From NCBI GenBank assembly GCA_013821825.1, contig PNJK01000026.1, positions 1 to 43,002 on the forward strand: 43,002 bases of DNA, in the 5' to 3' direction. Position 1 is the stretch's first letter; the number at the start of each line of letters is the position of its first letter. This DNA is from Rhodobacter sp. Its GTDB lineage: Bacteria > Pseudomonadota > Alphaproteobacteria > Rhodobacterales > Rhodobacteraceae. The translations under genes were made by a program, and so were the position numbers. The notes under the pieces were generated by a model. That model did no database searches. It was not told where the DNA came from and was given only the letters and a program-made list of their open reading frames with translations. Shown here in pieces: positions 41,909 through 43,002 of the stretch.

Positions 41909-42835
41909 ATGAAGCCCATCGTCATCCTTGGAATTTTTGTGGCCGACACCGCCTATCGCGCCGAACGTCAGCCGAAAATGGGCGAGACCATCCTTGGCAC
42001 GTCTTTCGTGCTGGGTCCGGGCGGGAAAGGCTCGAACCAGTCGGTCGCCGCCGCGATGGCCAGCGCCGGCGGGCAGGTGCATTTCATCACCCGGCTTGGA
42101 CGCGATGCCTTTGCCGATATCGCACAGGCAACCTGGGCCCGCGCGGGCGTGGTGCCGGAAGTGACCGAAGACAGCGAAAGCTACACCGGGGCGGCCTATA
42201 TCTTCATCGAGAACGCCACGGGGAACAACGCGATCATCGTGGCGCCGGGGGCGGCAGGGCGGGTTTCCGTCGCCGATGTGGAGGCGAAGCGGGCCCTGAT
42301 CGAAGGGGCATCCGTCTTCGTCACCCAGTTGGAACAGCCGATCCCGGCCGCAAGACGCGGGCTGGAAATCGCCCGTGCCGCCGGGGTGCGGACGATCCTG
42401 AACCCCGCGCCCGCGGCCCCGATCGACGATGCCATGCTGGCCTTGTGCGACTACGTCACGCCGAACGAATCCGAGGCCGAGGCGCTGACCGGGTTGCCGG
42501 TTACCACCGTTGCCGAGGCGGAAGCTGCGGCAGACTCGCTCTTGGCCAAGGGCGTCGGGGCCGTGGTCATCACGCTGGGCGGAAACGGGGCGCTTTATCG
42601 CGACGGGACGCGGAGCGTGCATGTGCCGGTAATCAGCGCCGGGCCGGTGGTGGAAACCACCGGGGCTGGCGACGCCTTCAACGGCGGTTTTGCCGTGGCG
42701 CTCAGCGAAGGCCGCGACGTGGTGGAAGCCGTGCGCTTCGGCTGCGCGACAGCCGGCATCTCGGTCACCCGTCCGGGCACGGCCCCGGCGATGCCGGCCC
42801 GGCCGGAAATCGAGGCGCTTCTGGCGCGATCCTGA
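41909..42835 (+). CDS. rbsK: Ribokinase-like PfkB carbohydrate kinase
   Basis: This 308-residue kinase has the N-terminal GGKGSNQSVAAAMASAGGQV sugar-binding glycine motif (about residues 36-55), NPAPAAPI, TPNESEAEALTG, and the C-terminal TGAGDAFNGGFAVAL motif with the catalytic Asp. This is the classical ribokinase pattern, including the NPAP and NExEA segments. It begins 1 bp after the mutarotase stop, forming a transporter ATPase-mutarotase-kinase operon. D-ribose or another aldopentose is plausible, but the transporter is of the MalFGK type rather than RbsABC, so ribose itself is not certain. It is intact, with no obvious terminator after it. Confidence 0.9.
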   Translation: MKPIVILGIFVADTAYRAERQPKMGETILGTSFVLGPGGKGSNQSVAAAMASAGGQVHFITRLGRDAFADIAQATWARAGVVPEVTEDSESYTGAAYIFIENATGNNAIIVAPGAAGRVSVADVEAKRALIEGASVFVTQLEQPIPAARRGLEIARAAGVRTILNPAPAAPIDDAMLALCDYVTPNESEAEALTGLPVTTVAEAEAAADSLLAKGVGAVVITLGGNGALYRDGTRSVHVPVISAGPVVETTGAGDAFNGGFAVALSEGRDVVEAVRFGCATAGISVTRPGTAPAMPARPEIEALLARS

Positions 42836-42850
42836 GCCTGCGCATCCCGT

Positions 42851-42879
42851 CTGTCATGACGCTGTTACAAAACTGACGC
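42851..42879 (+). promoter_or_regulatory. Pho box (PhoB-type direct repeats)
   Basis: Three 7-bp repeats with an exact 11-bp period, CTGTCAT (42851-42857), CTGTTAC (42862-42868) and CTGACGC (42873-42879), separated by 4-bp AT-containing spacers, match the PhoB-binding consensus CTGTCAT-N4-CTGTNAN. The site lies about 85 bp upstream of a start at 42964, so the next gene is probably induced by phosphate starvation. Confidence 0.7.
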
Positions 42880-42963
42880 ATGTAGGTCACCATCCCGGCC
42901 TATCGCGGCAGGGAGGGTGCAGCGGTCAGACCGCAGCGCGCCCGAAACTCCGGAGCGAACCTG

Positions 42964-43002
42964 ATGGACGACGTGCGAACAGCTGGCCAGGGAATATCGG
43001 AC
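42964..43002 (+). CDS. 5' end of an unidentified gene (continues beyond window)
   Basis: ATG 42964 is preceded by CGGAG at a normal distance and opens a frame of 13 codons (MDDVRTAGQGISD) to the window edge. Too little is present to identify it. The upstream Pho box suggests a phosphate, phosphonate or glycerol-phosphate acquisition role. No signal peptide is evident in the visible part. Confidence 0.35.
   Translation, partial: MDDVRTAGQGISD

Overview
The window looks like chromosomal DNA of a high-GC alphaproteobacterium, most likely Rhodobacteraceae/Paracoccaceae. The evidence is the division and cell-wall (dcw) order mraZ-rsmH-ftsL-ftsI-murE-murF-mraY-murD, a meso-diaminopimelate-type MurE, Rhodobacter-like protein sequences throughout, strong GC bias at third codon positions and many ATGA/GTGA gene overlaps. 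No rRNA, tRNA or CRISPR array was found.

Layout. (1) 1-1395: the 3' part of an Mrp/ApbC Fe-S carrier gene, then a SAM-methyltransferase pseudogene with several lesions. (2) 1396-12207: an 816-bp regulatory region with a four-box MraZ operator, then eight dcw genes, with a ChaC-type gamma-glutamylcyclotransferase between mraY and murD. The cluster stops after murD; ftsW/murG/murC do not follow. (3) 12282-16590, minus strand: a decayed trehalose-utilisation-like (thu) locus. ThuB-like and ThuA-like genes are intact. The transporter is reduced to a truncated permease joined to the back half of an ATPase, an internally deleted IS5/IS427-type element sits where the first transporter genes should be, and the LacI-type regulator is frameshifted and truncated. 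(4) 16696-19643: a molybdate operon (single-domain ModE-like regulator, modA, modB, modC) with a ModE-like palindrome just before modA. (5) 19947-24142: a PotD/A/B/C-type ABC importer, with a terminator-like hairpin after the binding-protein gene. (6) 24167-42835: a large carbohydrate-catabolism region. It has an altronate dehydratase-family enzyme, an alpha/beta hydrolase, a GntR/FCD regulator, a TIM-barrel isomerase, two PfkB sugar kinases, an aldo/keto reductase, a tightly coupled BtpA/SgcQ - M42/SgcX - FGGY kinase - creatininase-family operon, two RbsD/FucU mutarotases and a full carbohydrate ABC importer. (7) 42851 to the end: a Pho box and the first codons of a further gene.

How region 6 works together. 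Four intergenic copies of one 16-bp element (CTAACATGYTAGYATG) lie before uxaA/gntR, between the aldo/keto reductase and btpA, before the permeases, and between the binding protein and the ATPase. This ties most of the region into one regulon, probably controlled by the GntR/FCD repressor at 26522. The content suggests import of a sugar or cyclitol, anomer interconversion, oxidation and/or phosphorylation, ring opening by a creatininase-fold hydrolase, and possibly dehydration of an aldonate. The BtpA-M42 pair recalls the E. coli sgc operon, whose substrate is not settled to my knowledge. This locus is the best candidate here for an undescribed system.
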